From positions 1-64,000 of the forward strand of contig CABUXT010000008.1 of assembly GCA_902495705.1 (NCBI GenBank): DNA of 64,000 nt, in the 5' to 3' direction. Positions within the stretch are counted from its first letter, which is position 1, and every line of letters begins with the position of its first letter. The notes under the pieces are model-generated. The model worked only from the letters and a program-made list of their open reading frames with translations, ran no database searches and was not told the DNA's origin. Shown piece by piece: positions 35,546 through 43,992 of this stretch. This DNA is from an uncultured cyanobacterium. Its GTDB lineage: Bacteria > Cyanobacteriota > Vampirovibrionia > Gastranaerophilales > Gastranaerophilaceae. Made by a program: the position numbers and the translations under genes.

Positions 35546-37228
35546 TTATACAGATGCTAATTCTCTGCTTCTTTCTAATTGCAAAGTAACTGTTGTGATA
35601 TCACAAACTGAGCTTGGTCCAAAGTATTGGATTGCTCCCGGGAATAAATATCTGTCATTCATTGCCCAGTCTTCTCTGTTGTCTTGCAATTGTTTGAATA
35701 CAGGTCCATCAAGTCTAACCAATGCTTTTTGGATAACCGGTTTCATTTCACCATGGCGTTTTTCCATATTCATCATCATAGTAAGAGGAATACCGCCTGC
35801 AATCCATTTGTCAGCAGGTTCAGTCAAGTTTCTTACTGATGACAAGTAGCCTGTTTTACCAAAGCTAATCAAAGCAAATGCGTTGTAGCCTAATGAGTAG
35901 CAATAATCTGCATCAAAGTTAGAAGGGAATGCACATCTGCCTTCATAACCGAAGAAGTGAGATTGAGCTGAGAATTTACCGATGAAGGTTCCTTCTTCTT
36001 TCAATTCATCCAATCTTGTTGAAATCATTTCGATTAATAATTTTTCAGTTTCGATTTTTGAAACTTGAACGTTACCGTGTGGGTCACGGTCAGCCAATAA
36101 TTGACCTTTGATTAGAGCAGGCAATGATTTGTAAACCTTAGCATTTTCTTCGTCTAATCTGTTTTCTACGATATCAAATTTTTCTCTGATAGTTGTAGCA
36201 TTAACGAAATCTGAATCAGTTTCTAAAGATGCCATAATATCGTTCAAGTTTGAAATCATTGAACCCATTTCAGGAATAAATTCAATCAAACCTTCAGGGA
36301 TAACTGCGATACCGAAGTTTTTACCCATATCAGCACGTCTTACAATGATGTCTGTCATGTAGTCAATGATTGAAGACAATGACATTTTCTTTTCTTGAAC
36401 TTCTTCAGAAATCAAAGTGATGTTTGGTTGAGTTTGCAATGCTGCTTCTAACGCTACGTGAGATGCACTTCTACCCATGATTTTTACAAAGTGCCAATAT
36501 TTTTTAGCTGAATTAGCGTCTCTTTCGATGTTTCCGATAAGTTCAGCATAAGTTTTTGTAGCAGTATCAAAACCGAAAGAAATTTCGATTTGGTCGTTTT
36601 TCAAGTCGCCGTCAATTGTTTTTGGACAACCGATAACTTGGATTCCTGCATTATTTTTTACAAACCATTCAGCCAACAATGCTGCGTTTGTATTTGAATC
36701 ATCACCACCAATAATTACAACAGCAGAGATGTTTAAATTTTTACATACAGCCAAAGATTTTTGGAATTGTTCTTCTGTTTCTAATTTTGTTCTACCAGAA
36801 CCAATAATATCGAAACCACCTGTATTTCTGTAAGCATTGATAAATTCATCATCAAATTCAACATATTTTCCATCGATGATACCTGAAGGACCACCTAAGA
36901 AACCGTACAATTTGTTAGCTGAATTTGCATTTTTCAATGCATCGTACAAACCTGCAATAACGTTGTGTCCACCGGGAGCTTGACCACCTGATAGGATAAC
37001 ACCAACATTTCTAACTTCTGATTCTTTTGAAGAAGATGCAGCTTTGAAAGTAACGGTTGGTTTGCCATAAGTATTAGCAAATAATGTTTTGATTTGTTCT
37101 TGGTCTCTAACAGATTCTGTTGCAGAACCTTCAACAACTTCCAATGAGTTTACGCCGTTTTGCAAACTTGAAGGAAGTTTTGGTTGATACTTTAATCTTT
37201 CAATTTGTAATGGTGAAAGTTTTGTCAT
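35546..37228 (-). CDS. pfp: Diphosphate-dependent phosphofructokinase (PPi-PFK)
   Basis: 560 residues, the long form related to plant beta-subunit and spirochaete enzymes. It interconverts fructose 6-phosphate and fructose 1,6-bisphosphate using PPi. Seen: GVILSGGQAPGGHNVI (phosphate-binding loop), VVIIGGDDSNTNA with the GGDD signature for PPi instead of the GGDG of ATP enzymes, CPKTIDGDLKN (catalytic TIDGD with Lys), KIMGRSASHVALEAAL and SEGR-like YEGRCAFPSNFD. RBS AAAAGGAAAGGA. It has its own strong terminator. Confidence 0.95.
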   Translation of the reverse strand: MTKLSPLQIERLKYQPKLPSSLQNGVNSLEVVEGSATESVRDQEQIKTLFANTYGKPTVTFKAASSSKESEVRNVGVILSGGQAPGGHNVIAGLYDALKNANSANKLYGFLGGPSGIIDGKYVEFDDEFINAYRNTGGFDIIGSGRTKLETEEQFQKSLAVCKNLNISAVVIIGGDDSNTNAALLAEWFVKNNAGIQVIGCPKTIDGDLKNDQIEISFGFDTATKTYAELIGNIERDANSAKKYWHFVKIMGRSASHVALEAALQTQPNITLISEEVQEKKMSLSSIIDYMTDIIVRRADMGKNFGIAVIPEGLIEFIPEMGSMISNLNDIMASLETDSDFVNATTIREKFDIVENRLDEENAKVYKSLPALIKGQLLADRDPHGNVQVSKIETEKLLIEMISTRLDELKEEGTFIGKFSAQSHFFGYEGRCAFPSNFDADYCYSLGYNAFALISFGKTGYLSSVRNLTEPADKWIAGGIPLTMMMNMEKRHGEMKPVIQKALVRLDGPVFKQLQDNREDWAMNDRYLFPGAIQYFGPSSVCDITTVTLQLERSRELASV

Positions 37229-37317
37229 TTAATAATCCTTTCCTTTTGTAACCGTGTTTACATGGTATATGTTACTACAAAAACGGAAATATCCAAATGC
37301 TAAACTATAAAGATGGA

Positions 37318-37409
37318 ATAACAGGAAGGCGGGAGGGCAAGAGGTCAGGCTTTTTAATATTGTCATTCTGAAACAGTTCCGCCTACGTCCACATGCGGTT
37401 TTGCCTTGC
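37318..37409. repeat. Repeat remnant upstream of the toxin-antitoxin pair
   Basis: A G-rich segment GGAAGGCGGGAGGGCAAGAG then GTCAGGCTTTTTAA (about 37320-37355), like the CCTGCC family elsewhere in inverted form, followed by the left arm GTCATTCTGAAAC without a complete right arm. It abuts the antitoxin stop. Open frames reading through it are not considered genes. Confidence 0.6.
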
Positions 37410-37706
37410 TTACGCAACTTTTACTGTATAACCAAGTTCTTTTATAATTTTTAGTGCTGTAGATAATTGAGGTTGTTGTTCACCATTGAATATTGCATAT
37501 AAATTGCTGCGAGAAATTCCTGTCTTTTTTGATAGACCGGATATAGTATCTTTAGCTCTAACAGCGTACTCGAGAGCTTTTACAAATGCATTCAAATCGT
37601 TATTGGTTAAAAATTCATCAAAACCAATATTAATCCATTCTTTTATGTCATCATCAGTTTTTAAATCGTTTAAAATATACTCATTAAAAGAACCGACTTT
37701 ATCCAT
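37410..37706 (-). CDS. HigA-like antitoxin
   Basis: 98 residues. The C-terminal half is a helix-turn-helix: ISGLSKKTGISRSNLYAIFNG then PQLSTALKIIKELGY, typical of addiction-module antidote proteins (COG3636-like). The N-terminal ~45 residues probably bind the toxin. Its start overlaps the toxin stop by 8 bp, giving the toxin-first order common for HigBA. It would neutralise the toxin and repress the shared promoter at 38032-38060. Confidence 0.85.
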   Translation of the reverse strand: MDKVGSFNEYILNDLKTDDDIKEWINIGFDEFLTNNDLNAFVKALEYAVRAKDTISGLSKKTGISRSNLYAIFNGEQQPQLSTALKIIKELGYTVKVA

Positions 37707-38025
37707 TATTTGACCTCCATTTATTTAAAAGTTCTTGAGCTTTTTTGATATCTTTTGATTGAGCAGATTTGTCTCCGCCATTTATTAATAAAACAATTGT
37801 ATTTTCTATTTCTGTGTAATAGACTCTATAACCTTTTCCAAAAGAAAATCTTAATTCAGAAATATCATCAGAAAGTTTTTTAAAATCTCCGAAATTTCCA
37901 TCCTCAAGTCGTAAAATTCGTTGGTTGATGCGTTTTCTCATTGCGCTATCTAAAGAATTTAGCCATTCAATGATTGGAGCACGACCATCAGATGTAATAA
38001 GGTATTTTATTTCGTAATGATTCAT
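37699..38025 (-). CDS. RelE/ParE-superfamily (HigB/Gp49-like) toxin
   Basis: 108 residues. Seen: APIIEWLNSLDSAMRKRINQRILRLEDGNFGD then SELRFSFGKGYRVYYTE and IVLLINGGDKSAQSKDIKKA, the pattern of phage-derived Gp49-like/HigB ribosome-dependent mRNA interferases (COG3657). First gene of the TA operon. No SD: the -10 of its promoter ends 6 nt before the ATG. Activity is inferred from family. Confidence 0.88.
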   Translation of the reverse strand: MNHYEIKYLITSDGRAPIIEWLNSLDSAMRKRINQRILRLEDGNFGDFKKLSDDISELRFSFGKGYRVYYTEIENTIVLLINGGDKSAQSKDIKKAQELLNKWRSNNG

Positions 38026-38031
38026 ATTAAT

Positions 38032-38060
38032 AGTGTACTGTATACAGGACAGTTTGTCAA
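38032..38060 (-). promoter_or_regulatory. TA promoter with operator in the spacer; putative leaderless start
   Basis: On the minus strand: TTGACA (38055-38060), 17-bp spacer, TACACT (38032-38037), then ATTAAT and the toxin ATG. The spacer holds CTGTATACAG (38038-38047), a perfect palindrome, and ACTGT/ACAGT half-sites 7 bp apart. This is a likely binding site for the HigA-like antitoxin. Confidence 0.7.
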
Positions 38061-38112
38061 TGGCGTTATGCTTTATCTTCCCTCTTAATTATTAAAAAAT
38101 AATAAATTTCCC

Positions 38113-38140
38113 TTGTTAAATTGCATTGATACCTTATAAT
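38113..38140 (+). promoter_or_regulatory. Promoter of the grpE-dnaJ run
   Basis: TTGTTA (38113-38118), 16-bp spacer, TATAAT (38135-38140), 32 nt before the grpE ATG. No CIRCE inverted repeat is seen. Confidence 0.55.
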
Positions 38141-38172
38141 ATATGTATATAATGTTGTGAAGGGGAATATTT

Positions 38173-38754
38173 ATGACAAATAAAAATTCAAATCCGTTTA
38201 GTAACGACGATATCGTTAAAGACGAAGAAAATAAACAAACAGAAGAAGTAAAAGCTGAACAAGAAGAAACAAAAGCTGAAGAAACTTCAGAGGAAACAAA
38301 ACAAGATAACAGCGAACTTCAAGAAAAATATGACAAATTAAATCAGCAATACATTCGTCTTGCTGCCGATTTTGATAATTATAGAAAACGTCAAGAACAA
38401 GAGCGCGAAAGTCTTATCAAATATGGTACAGAAAACGCATTGAAAAATTTATTAGGTGTTCTTGATAACTTTGAACGCGGTAGAAAAGCATTGGAAAATG
38501 TTGACGACTGCGAAAAAGTAAAAGAAAGCTTCAACCTTGTTCACAAGCAAGTTTGTGAGGCTCTTACAAAATTAGGCTTAGAAGAAATTAAAGCAATCGG
38601 AGAAGAATTTGACCCTAACTTCCATGAGGCTGTAATGCAAACCCAAACAAGCGAACATCCTGAACACACCGTAATCACTGAATTGCAAAAAGGCTACAAA
38701 ATCGGTGACAAAGTTTTGAGACCAACGCTTGTTAATGTTGCAACTGCCGAATAG
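38173..38754 (+). CDS. grpE: Nucleotide exchange factor GrpE
   Basis: 193 residues. It releases ADP from DnaK. An acidic, low-complexity N-terminus (~55 residues of E/K/Q) leads into a long coiled coil with RLAADFDNYRKRQEQE, then the beta-wing domain with LGLEEIKAIGEEFDPNFHEAVMQ and KGYKIGDKVLRPTLVNVA, the family signature. RBS GAAGGGGAA. DnaJ follows 39 nt later; dnaK is not in this window. Confidence 0.96.
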   Translation: MTNKNSNPFSNDDIVKDEENKQTEEVKAEQEETKAEETSEETKQDNSELQEKYDKLNQQYIRLAADFDNYRKRQEQERESLIKYGTENALKNLLGVLDNFERGRKALENVDDCEKVKESFNLVHKQVCEALTKLGLEEIKAIGEEFDPNFHEAVMQTQTSEHPEHTVITELQKGYKIGDKVLRPTLVNVATAE

Positions 38755-38793
38755 CACAAATCAAAAGAGTAGAAGGATATAGAAAAAGAGGAT

Positions 38794-39918
38794 ATGGCAG
38801 ATTACTACGAAATACTTGGGGTCTCAAAAGAGGCTACCAAAGAAGAGATAAAAGTGGCTTTCCGCAGGAAAGCTAGGCAGTTACACCCAGATGTAAATAA
38901 AGCACCTGATGCAGAAGAAAAATTCAAAGAACTCGGAAAGGCTTACGAAACACTTTCAGATGAAAACAAACGTGCAACTTATGACCAATACGGCGAAGAT
39001 GGTTTAAAAAATGCAGGATTTGATACAAACGGACCATTCGCAGGCGGATTTGGTGATTTGAATGACGTATTTGAAAGTTTCTTCGGCGGCTTTGGCGGAT
39101 TTGGTTTTGGCGGAAGACCTGACCCAAATGCTCCTCAACGCGGAGATGATTTAAGATACGATGTTAAATTGAAATTTGAAGATGCTGCATTTGGTATCAA
39201 TAAAGAAATCAAATTTGACCACTTGGAAGTATGTCCTGATTGTAGCGGTACAGGTGCTGAGAAAGGTTCAGAAAAGAAAACTTGTCCGCAATGTGGCGGT
39301 ACAGGTCAGGTAAAAACAGTTACAAGAACTCCTCTTGGAAACTTTGCACAAATTACAACCTGCCCACATTGTAAAGGTTCAGGTCAAGTTATCGACAAAC
39401 CTTGCAAAACTTGTCACGGCAACGGTATGGTAAATAAGGAAAAACGCATTGAAATAAAAATCCCTGCCGGTGTTGACAATATGTCAAAAATCCGTGTTTC
39501 AGGCGAAGGTGATTGTGGTGTAAACGGTGGACCAAACGGTGATTTGTTTGTGGTTATCCATGTTGAACCGTCAAATTATTTCAAACGTGATGGTATCAAT
39601 ATTTTTACCGAACTTGAAATTTCTCCGGCTCAAGCAGTTATGGGCGACTTGGTTACAATAAAAACTCTTGATGGAGAAAAAGAAGTCCAAATACCTGCAG
39701 GAATCCAACACGAAAATATTGTAAAAATCAAAGGTGCAGGCGTTCCGATTATCACAAAACCATCTCAACGCGGTGACCATATCGTGATTGTAAAAATCAA
39801 AATTCCTACAAGATTGAGCGAAGAAGAAAAACGCTTATACCAAAGATTGTATGAAATTAACGGTGGTAAAAAGCCTCAAAAATCAATAATGTCAAAAGTT
39901 AAGGGAGTATTCAAATAA
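38794..39918 (+). CDS. dnaJ: Chaperone protein DnaJ (full length)
   Basis: 374 residues, type I J-protein. J domain at 1-70 with the HPD motif (QLHPDVNK) that stimulates DnaK ATPase. A G/F-rich linker (GGFGGFGFGG) follows at about 85-110. Four zinc repeats are present (CPDCSGTG, CPQCGGTG, CPHCKGSG, CKTCHGNG), then two substrate-binding C-terminal domains. GAGGAT precedes the ATG. The next gene starts 1 nt after its stop. Confidence 0.97.
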   Translation: MADYYEILGVSKEATKEEIKVAFRRKARQLHPDVNKAPDAEEKFKELGKAYETLSDENKRATYDQYGEDGLKNAGFDTNGPFAGGFGDLNDVFESFFGGFGGFGFGGRPDPNAPQRGDDLRYDVKLKFEDAAFGINKEIKFDHLEVCPDCSGTGAEKGSEKKTCPQCGGTGQVKTVTRTPLGNFAQITTCPHCKGSGQVIDKPCKTCHGNGMVNKEKRIEIKIPAGVDNMSKIRVSGEGDCGVNGGPNGDLFVVIHVEPSNYFKRDGINIFTELEISPAQAVMGDLVTIKTLDGEKEVQIPAGIQHENIVKIKGAGVPIITKPSQRGDHIVIVKIKIPTRLSEEEKRLYQRLYEINGGKKPQKSIMSKVKGVFK

Positions 39919-39919
39919 T

Positions 39920-41332
39920 ATGCGCAAACTTTTCGCAGCACTAAGTTTATTTATATTAACTTGTACAACCGTATTTGGTGCAGAAGTTCCAAAACAAGTG
40001 CAAGATTTTGTCAGCAAGGATTTTCCGCAAACAAACTTCCGTTTTGATGGTGCAATAATTTTGCCTGACAAAACCATGTATTTACCTATATTCCCTGCAA
40101 AAACAGACGATATTGTAAATTTGACAATCAAATCAAGCTATCCTAAAAATATGACAATGAAACAAAAGCCTGATATGATTATCTTAAATAACAATTTTGC
40201 ATTATTAAAAGTTATTAACACAAACGGCAAAAAAACAGTAATCAATATGATTGACCCACCGCAAGAACTTCAATCAGGTTTGTTGCCACAAGATATTTTA
40301 CTTCCAAAAGGTTTGGTTATTCCTGAATCTTTAAAAGGTATTATCGGTGATGTTGATGTTTCTGTAGCGCAAGATACAGGGTTGAGAATTAATAATACAA
40401 GAAATAAAGGTAAGAAATTTACTACTCCTGTTGAACCATTGAATGGCAAGACTTTCTACATTTCAACAGGTGCGAATAAAAATATTCAGGTAATCCATTC
40501 AAATACCAAAACTCCTGAATATTCATTGGCGCAAGAACACGTTATTAACGATATCAAGGCATATAACAATGAGTTTTTACTTGTAACTTATTTTGATAAC
40601 AAAACAATGAATATTATTTCTTTGATGGATGAAAAAGTTATCAAACAGGTAAATTTTGATGTTTGTCCTGAGCAAATTATCATAGATGCACCTAACAAAA
40701 TTGCATATATCACATCAGGTTCAAATTCAAGCATATACATATTCAGCCTTGAAACAATGACTTTGAAAAAACAATTAAAAATAAACGGCATGTGCGAAAA
40801 ATTCACTCTATCAGAAGATGGAACAAAAATGTTCTATGTTGATAGAAATACCAATGATATTTGGGCAATTGAATTGGATAACAATTATTTGTTGAAAAAT
40901 ATCGGAAGTTTTCCAAATGTTTCAAAAATCGCTTATGCAAACGGCAAAATTTATATTATCAGCAGAACTAAAAGCAGACTTGCCATCGTTGATTACGAAA
41001 CTTTAGGATTTTTATCAGAACTTGAAGTATGTGAAAAACCTGTCGATATGTATGCGCGCAAAGATGAATTATTTATCCTTGGGGCACAAGATAATATTGT
41101 AGAAGTTTTGAACACAAAAGATGATGTTATCACTGACAAGTTGTATTTGAATACAAACGCTTTTGCAACAAATATTACACCAATCAGCGATAATTTGATT
41201 ATGATTACAAACGCACTTTCAGGCTTGTATTCTGTAGTTGATACAGATATCAAAGAGATTGTAAAAACCAGTCCGCTTGATGTTCCTGTTAGGGCAATAG
41301 TTATTACAAACAGAGTAAAGACGATAAAATAA
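39920..41332 (+). CDS. Exported YVTN/beta-propeller-like protein
   Basis: 470 residues. A signal peptide (MRKLFAALSLFILTCTTVFG-A) predicts export. Residues ~30-170 form a beta-rich domain with an IILPDKTMYLPI stretch. Residues ~175-460 contain repeats of roughly 40-45 residues of the kind IVDYETLGFLSELEVCEKPVDMY and IYIFSLETMTLKKQLKING, as in YncE/YVTN propellers that bind ligands or protein partners. It directly follows dnaJ and overlaps the methyltransferase start (ATAATGA). Specific role unknown. Confidence 0.75.
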   Translation: MRKLFAALSLFILTCTTVFGAEVPKQVQDFVSKDFPQTNFRFDGAIILPDKTMYLPIFPAKTDDIVNLTIKSSYPKNMTMKQKPDMIILNNNFALLKVINTNGKKTVINMIDPPQELQSGLLPQDILLPKGLVIPESLKGIIGDVDVSVAQDTGLRINNTRNKGKKFTTPVEPLNGKTFYISTGANKNIQVIHSNTKTPEYSLAQEHVINDIKAYNNEFLLVTYFDNKTMNIISLMDEKVIKQVNFDVCPEQIIIDAPNKIAYITSGSNSSIYIFSLETMTLKKQLKINGMCEKFTLSEDGTKMFYVDRNTNDIWAIELDNNYLLKNIGSFPNVSKIAYANGKIYIISRTKSRLAIVDYETLGFLSELEVCEKPVDMYARKDELFILGAQDNIVEVLNTKDDVITDKLYLNTNAFATNITPISDNLIMITNALSGLYSVVDTDIKEIVKTSPLDVPVRAIVITNRVKTIK

Positions 41333-41901
41333 TGATAGAAAAATTTGACGAAACAACACAAGAAGTTTTAAAAGAACTTGAAAAAACTCAAAAACAATTT
41401 TGGAATATTTCACGAACAACAGCAGAATTTTTGTATAATTTGATTGTCGATTCAAAATCAAAAAGCGTTGTTGAAGTTGGAACATCTAACGGATATTCAG
41501 GAATTTGGATAGGTAAAGCGTTGAAGAAAACCGGTGGAAAACTTACAACAATTGAGTTTTACGACAAGAGACTTGATATTGCAAAAGAAAATTTTGAAAA
41601 ATGCGGTGTTGCAGATATTATCGAGACTAAAAAAGGCGATGCAGCGACGATTTTGGAATACTTACCTGAAGATTTTGAAATTGATTTTGCTTTTGTTGAT
41701 GCAAACAAAGCTCAATATATCAAATTTTTCCACTTGATAGAACCGCATTTGAAAGTTGGCGGATATATTGCTTGTGACAATGTGATTTCTCACGCGGCAA
41801 AAGTTCAAACATTTTTAGATGATATCAATGCCAATCCAAATTACGAGAATGTAGTATTGCCACTGCCTGCTGGTTTGTCTTTGGCTAAGAAAATCAGATA
41901 G
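41332..41901 (+). CDS. SAM-dependent O-methyltransferase family protein
   Basis: 189 residues. Class I methyltransferase: SVVEVGTSNGYSGIWIGKAL (motif I), LTTIEFYDKRLDIAKENFEKCGV (acidic motif II), DFAFVDANKAQYIKFFHLIEPHLKVGGYIACDN (motifs III-IV), like the caffeoyl-CoA/catechol O-methyltransferase-type bacterial proteins. Substrate not readable. Start codon shares its A with the preceding stop. The N-terminal ~35 residues are helical. Confidence 0.82.
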   Translation: MIEKFDETTQEVLKELEKTQKQFWNISRTTAEFLYNLIVDSKSKSVVEVGTSNGYSGIWIGKALKKTGGKLTTIEFYDKRLDIAKENFEKCGVADIIETKKGDAATILEYLPEDFEIDFAFVDANKAQYIKFFHLIEPHLKVGGYIACDNVISHAAKVQTFLDDINANPNYENVVLPLPAGLSLAKKIR

Positions 41902-41936
41902 ATAATTTTCCATAACCTTAAAAAGGAGAAAAACTT

Positions 41937-42251
41937 ATGACAGAAGATTGTATTTTTTGCAAAATAATTAATGGTGACTTTGGAACAGAATTTGTATACG
42001 AAACTGAAAACACCGTTGTATTTAACGATATAAACCCAAAAGCTCCGATTCACATGTTGGTTTGTCCGAAAAAACATATTGCATCATTGAATGAACTTGA
42101 GGACAAGGATTTGATGGCTGAACTTTTGCAAACAGTCAAAGATGTAACTAAAAAAATCGGTTTGAAATCTTATAAAACACAAATTAATACAGGAAAAGAG
42201 GCTGGACAAGAAGTTTTCCACCTTCATATCCACATCTTGGGCAATAAGTAA
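41937..42251 (+). CDS. HIT-family (HinT-like) nucleotide hydrolase
   Basis: 104 residues. CIFCKIINGDFGTEFVYE near the N-terminus with paired Cys, APIHMLVCPKKHI in the middle, and the histidine triad HLHIHILG at the C-terminus. HinT-type proteins hydrolyse AMP- or GMP-phosphoramidates. RBS AAAAGGAGAAAA. It follows the methyltransferase by 35 nt and is probably the last gene of the grpE run. Confidence 0.92.
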   Translation: MTEDCIFCKIINGDFGTEFVYETENTVVFNDINPKAPIHMLVCPKKHIASLNELEDKDLMAELLQTVKDVTKKIGLKSYKTQINTGKEAGQEVFHLHIHILGNK

Positions 42252-42351
42252 TTATTACGATTTGTTAAACAACCAAATTTTCTCTAAAGTTTCTTATCTA
42301 TAATGCCGTATCTTTTATTATGCAATTAAATATAAGGAGTAATAAAAGATT

Positions 42352-42987
42352 ATGGTAGACGGCGTTAATTTTAATCAACCTGTTGGACAAAGTAATGGAA
42401 ATTCAAAGGATGCACCAAAAATTTATAGAGATAATGCGCCAAAAGTTTCTATTTTTACAAATAATGGGCAGCAAAATGTTACAAATGATTCAACAACGCA
42501 AGGTTTTCAAATGTTTCGAGATAGCGCACCAATACTAGATGGCGGAGATTCTACAAAGACCGATACCGGTTATCAATTATTCAGGGATAGTGCACCTAAG
42601 TTGTCAAGTGCAAATAGCGAAGAGCCTACAATAGATGGCGGAATGTTGCCAGAAGTTGTAGTCACTCCAAAACCGAAAGAGGATGTCGCAACAATAGACG
42701 GCGGAACTTTGCCAGAAGTTGAAATTGTCGGACAAAGACCAAATAAAGACGTCGCAACAATAGACGGAGGAACGTTGCCAGAAGTTGAAATTGTTGCACA
42801 AAAACCAAATAAAGACGTTGCGACAATAGACGGCGGAACATTACCTGAAGTTGAAATCGTTGGTAAAAAGCCTAATAAGGATTTAGCAAATAATACTGTG
42901 ACACAAGATACACAGACTGCTGCACCTAAACATAAAAAAGGATTTTTTGCTTGGCTTGGCAGAACTTTAGGCTTTTCTAAAAGTTAA
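42352..42987 (+). CDS. Repeat protein with TIDGG-LPEVEIV tandem units
   Basis: 211 residues, no signal peptide. The N-terminal half contains three spaced copies of a (Y/F)RD(N/S)AP motif (about 25-30, 55-60, 77-82). Residues 93-178 contain four near-identical ~22-residue repeats, of which one reads TIDGGTLPEVEIVGQRP; the DNA repeats almost perfectly at 66 bp. The C-terminal ~18 residues, KHKKGFFAWLGRTLGFSKS, look like a basic amphipathic helix. RBS AAGGAGTAAT. No known family. The LPEVVVTP unit resembles segments of TonB-box type, but that may be coincidence. See findings. Confidence 0.65.
   Translation: MVDGVNFNQPVGQSNGNSKDAPKIYRDNAPKVSIFTNNGQQNVTNDSTTQGFQMFRDSAPILDGGDSTKTDTGYQLFRDSAPKLSSANSEEPTIDGGMLPEVVVTPKPKEDVATIDGGTLPEVEIVGQRPNKDVATIDGGTLPEVEIVAQKPNKDVATIDGGTLPEVEIVGKKPNKDLANNTVTQDTQTAAPKHKKGFFAWLGRTLGFSKS
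42628..42891 (+). repeat. Four ~66-bp in-frame tandem repeats
   Basis: Four units encode TIDGG(M/T)LPEV(V/E)(V/I)V and following K/P residues. The last three are nearly identical at DNA level (ATAGACGG(A/C)GGAAC then TTGCCAGAAGTTGAAATTGT), indicating recent expansion by slippage or unequal recombination. Confidence 0.85.
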
Positions 42988-42998
42988 TTTCGCATAAT

Positions 42999-43057
42999 TT
43001 GAAAACTATTTTTGATATGCTAAAATTGAGTAACATTGAGACGATGTTACTCAATTT
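42999..43057 (+). promoter_or_regulatory. speE promoter with 14-bp inverted repeat at its -10
   Basis: TTGAAA (42999-43004), 16-bp spacer, TAAAAT (43021-43026) with extended TGC. AAATTGAGTAACAT (43023-43036), a 7-nt loop, and the perfect complement ATGTTACTCAATTT (43044-43057) overlap the -10 and start. It is not followed by a T-run, so it is more likely an operator or 5' mRNA stem than a terminator. SD GAAAGGAT lies before the speE ATG. Confidence 0.65.
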
Positions 43058-43088
43058 GTATTGACAAAATGAAAGGATTAAATAAAAA

Positions 43089-43940
43089 ATGAAAAATGGT
43101 ATCGAAAATGGTTACTACCACGAAATTACCCCTGGGGGCTACGGTATTGCAATAAAAGCCGGAAAAGTTTTGTTCTCTGATAATTCAGAGTTCCAAAAAG
43201 TTGAAATTTTTGAATCAGATTCTCAACTTGGCAGAGTTTTGACTCTTGATGATTTAATGATGACAACAGAAGGTGATGAATACCATTACCACGAAATGAT
43301 TGCTCATATCCCAATGATGCAGCACCCTTGTCCTAAATCAGTTTTGGTAATCGGTGGCGGTGACGGCGGTACTATCCGTGAAGTTTTGAAACACAAAACC
43401 GTAGAACGTGCTGTATTATGCGAAATCGACGGTATGGTTATCGAGGCTTGCAAAAAATATCTTCCGACAATTGCTTGCGAACTTGATAATCCAAAAGTTG
43501 AAATTCTTGTTCAAGACGCAATTGAATATATCAAAGATAAAAAAGATGAATTTGATATTATCTTGATTGACTCAACTGACCCGATGGGTCCTGGGGAAGG
43601 CTTATTTACAGATGAATTTTACACCAATGTTAAAAATTCTCTTAAAAAAGGCGGTATCATGGTTGCTCAATCTGAATCACCTTTTGCGCAAAAAGAATCT
43701 GTACAAAAAATGTACACTCAATTGAAAAAAGTGTTCCCAACCGTTGCAACATATACTTCAAACATCCCAACATACCCTGGTGGATATTGGGCTTGGGCAT
43801 TTTGTTCAGTTGATGTAAAACCGCTTGAATACTACAACGAAGAACGTGCCGCAGAAATTATTCCGACTTGCAAAATTTATAACAAAGAATATCACAACGC
43901 ACGCTTTGCATTGCCTAATTATTTGAAAGAACTTTTGTAA
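43089..43940 (+). CDS. speE: Spermidine synthase
   Basis: 283 residues, usual length. Transfers aminopropyl from decarboxylated SAM to putrescine. Seen: TLDDLMMTTEGDEYHYHEMIAHIP, VLVIGGGDGGTIREVLKHK, EIDGMVIEACKKY, IILIDSTDPMGPGEGLFTDEFY (DxTDP gatekeeper region) and SESPF, all signatures of the family. Its own promoter carries a perfect inverted repeat. A terminator follows at 43966. Confidence 0.96.
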   Translation: MKNGIENGYYHEITPGGYGIAIKAGKVLFSDNSEFQKVEIFESDSQLGRVLTLDDLMMTTEGDEYHYHEMIAHIPMMQHPCPKSVLVIGGGDGGTIREVLKHKTVERAVLCEIDGMVIEACKKYLPTIACELDNPKVEILVQDAIEYIKDKKDEFDIILIDSTDPMGPGEGLFTDEFYTNVKNSLKKGGIMVAQSESPFAQKESVQKMYTQLKKVFPTVATYTSNIPTYPGGYWAWAFCSVDVKPLEYYNEERAAEIIPTCKIYNKEYHNARFALPNYLKELL

Positions 43941-43965
43941 TATTTGGCAAAAGGAAAAAGAAGTG

Positions 43966-43992
43966 AAAGAGGGGGCCATTCCCCTCTTTTTT
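43966..43992 (+). terminator. Intrinsic terminator after speE
   Basis: Stem AAAGAGGGG/CCCCTCTTT with a 6-nt loop followed by T-residues, 26 nt beyond the speE stop. Confidence 0.85.

Noticed and set aside
37229..37417. Small ORF between pfp and the antitoxin gene
   Set aside because: Reads through repeat sequence and the pfp leader, with no RBS and atypical composition.
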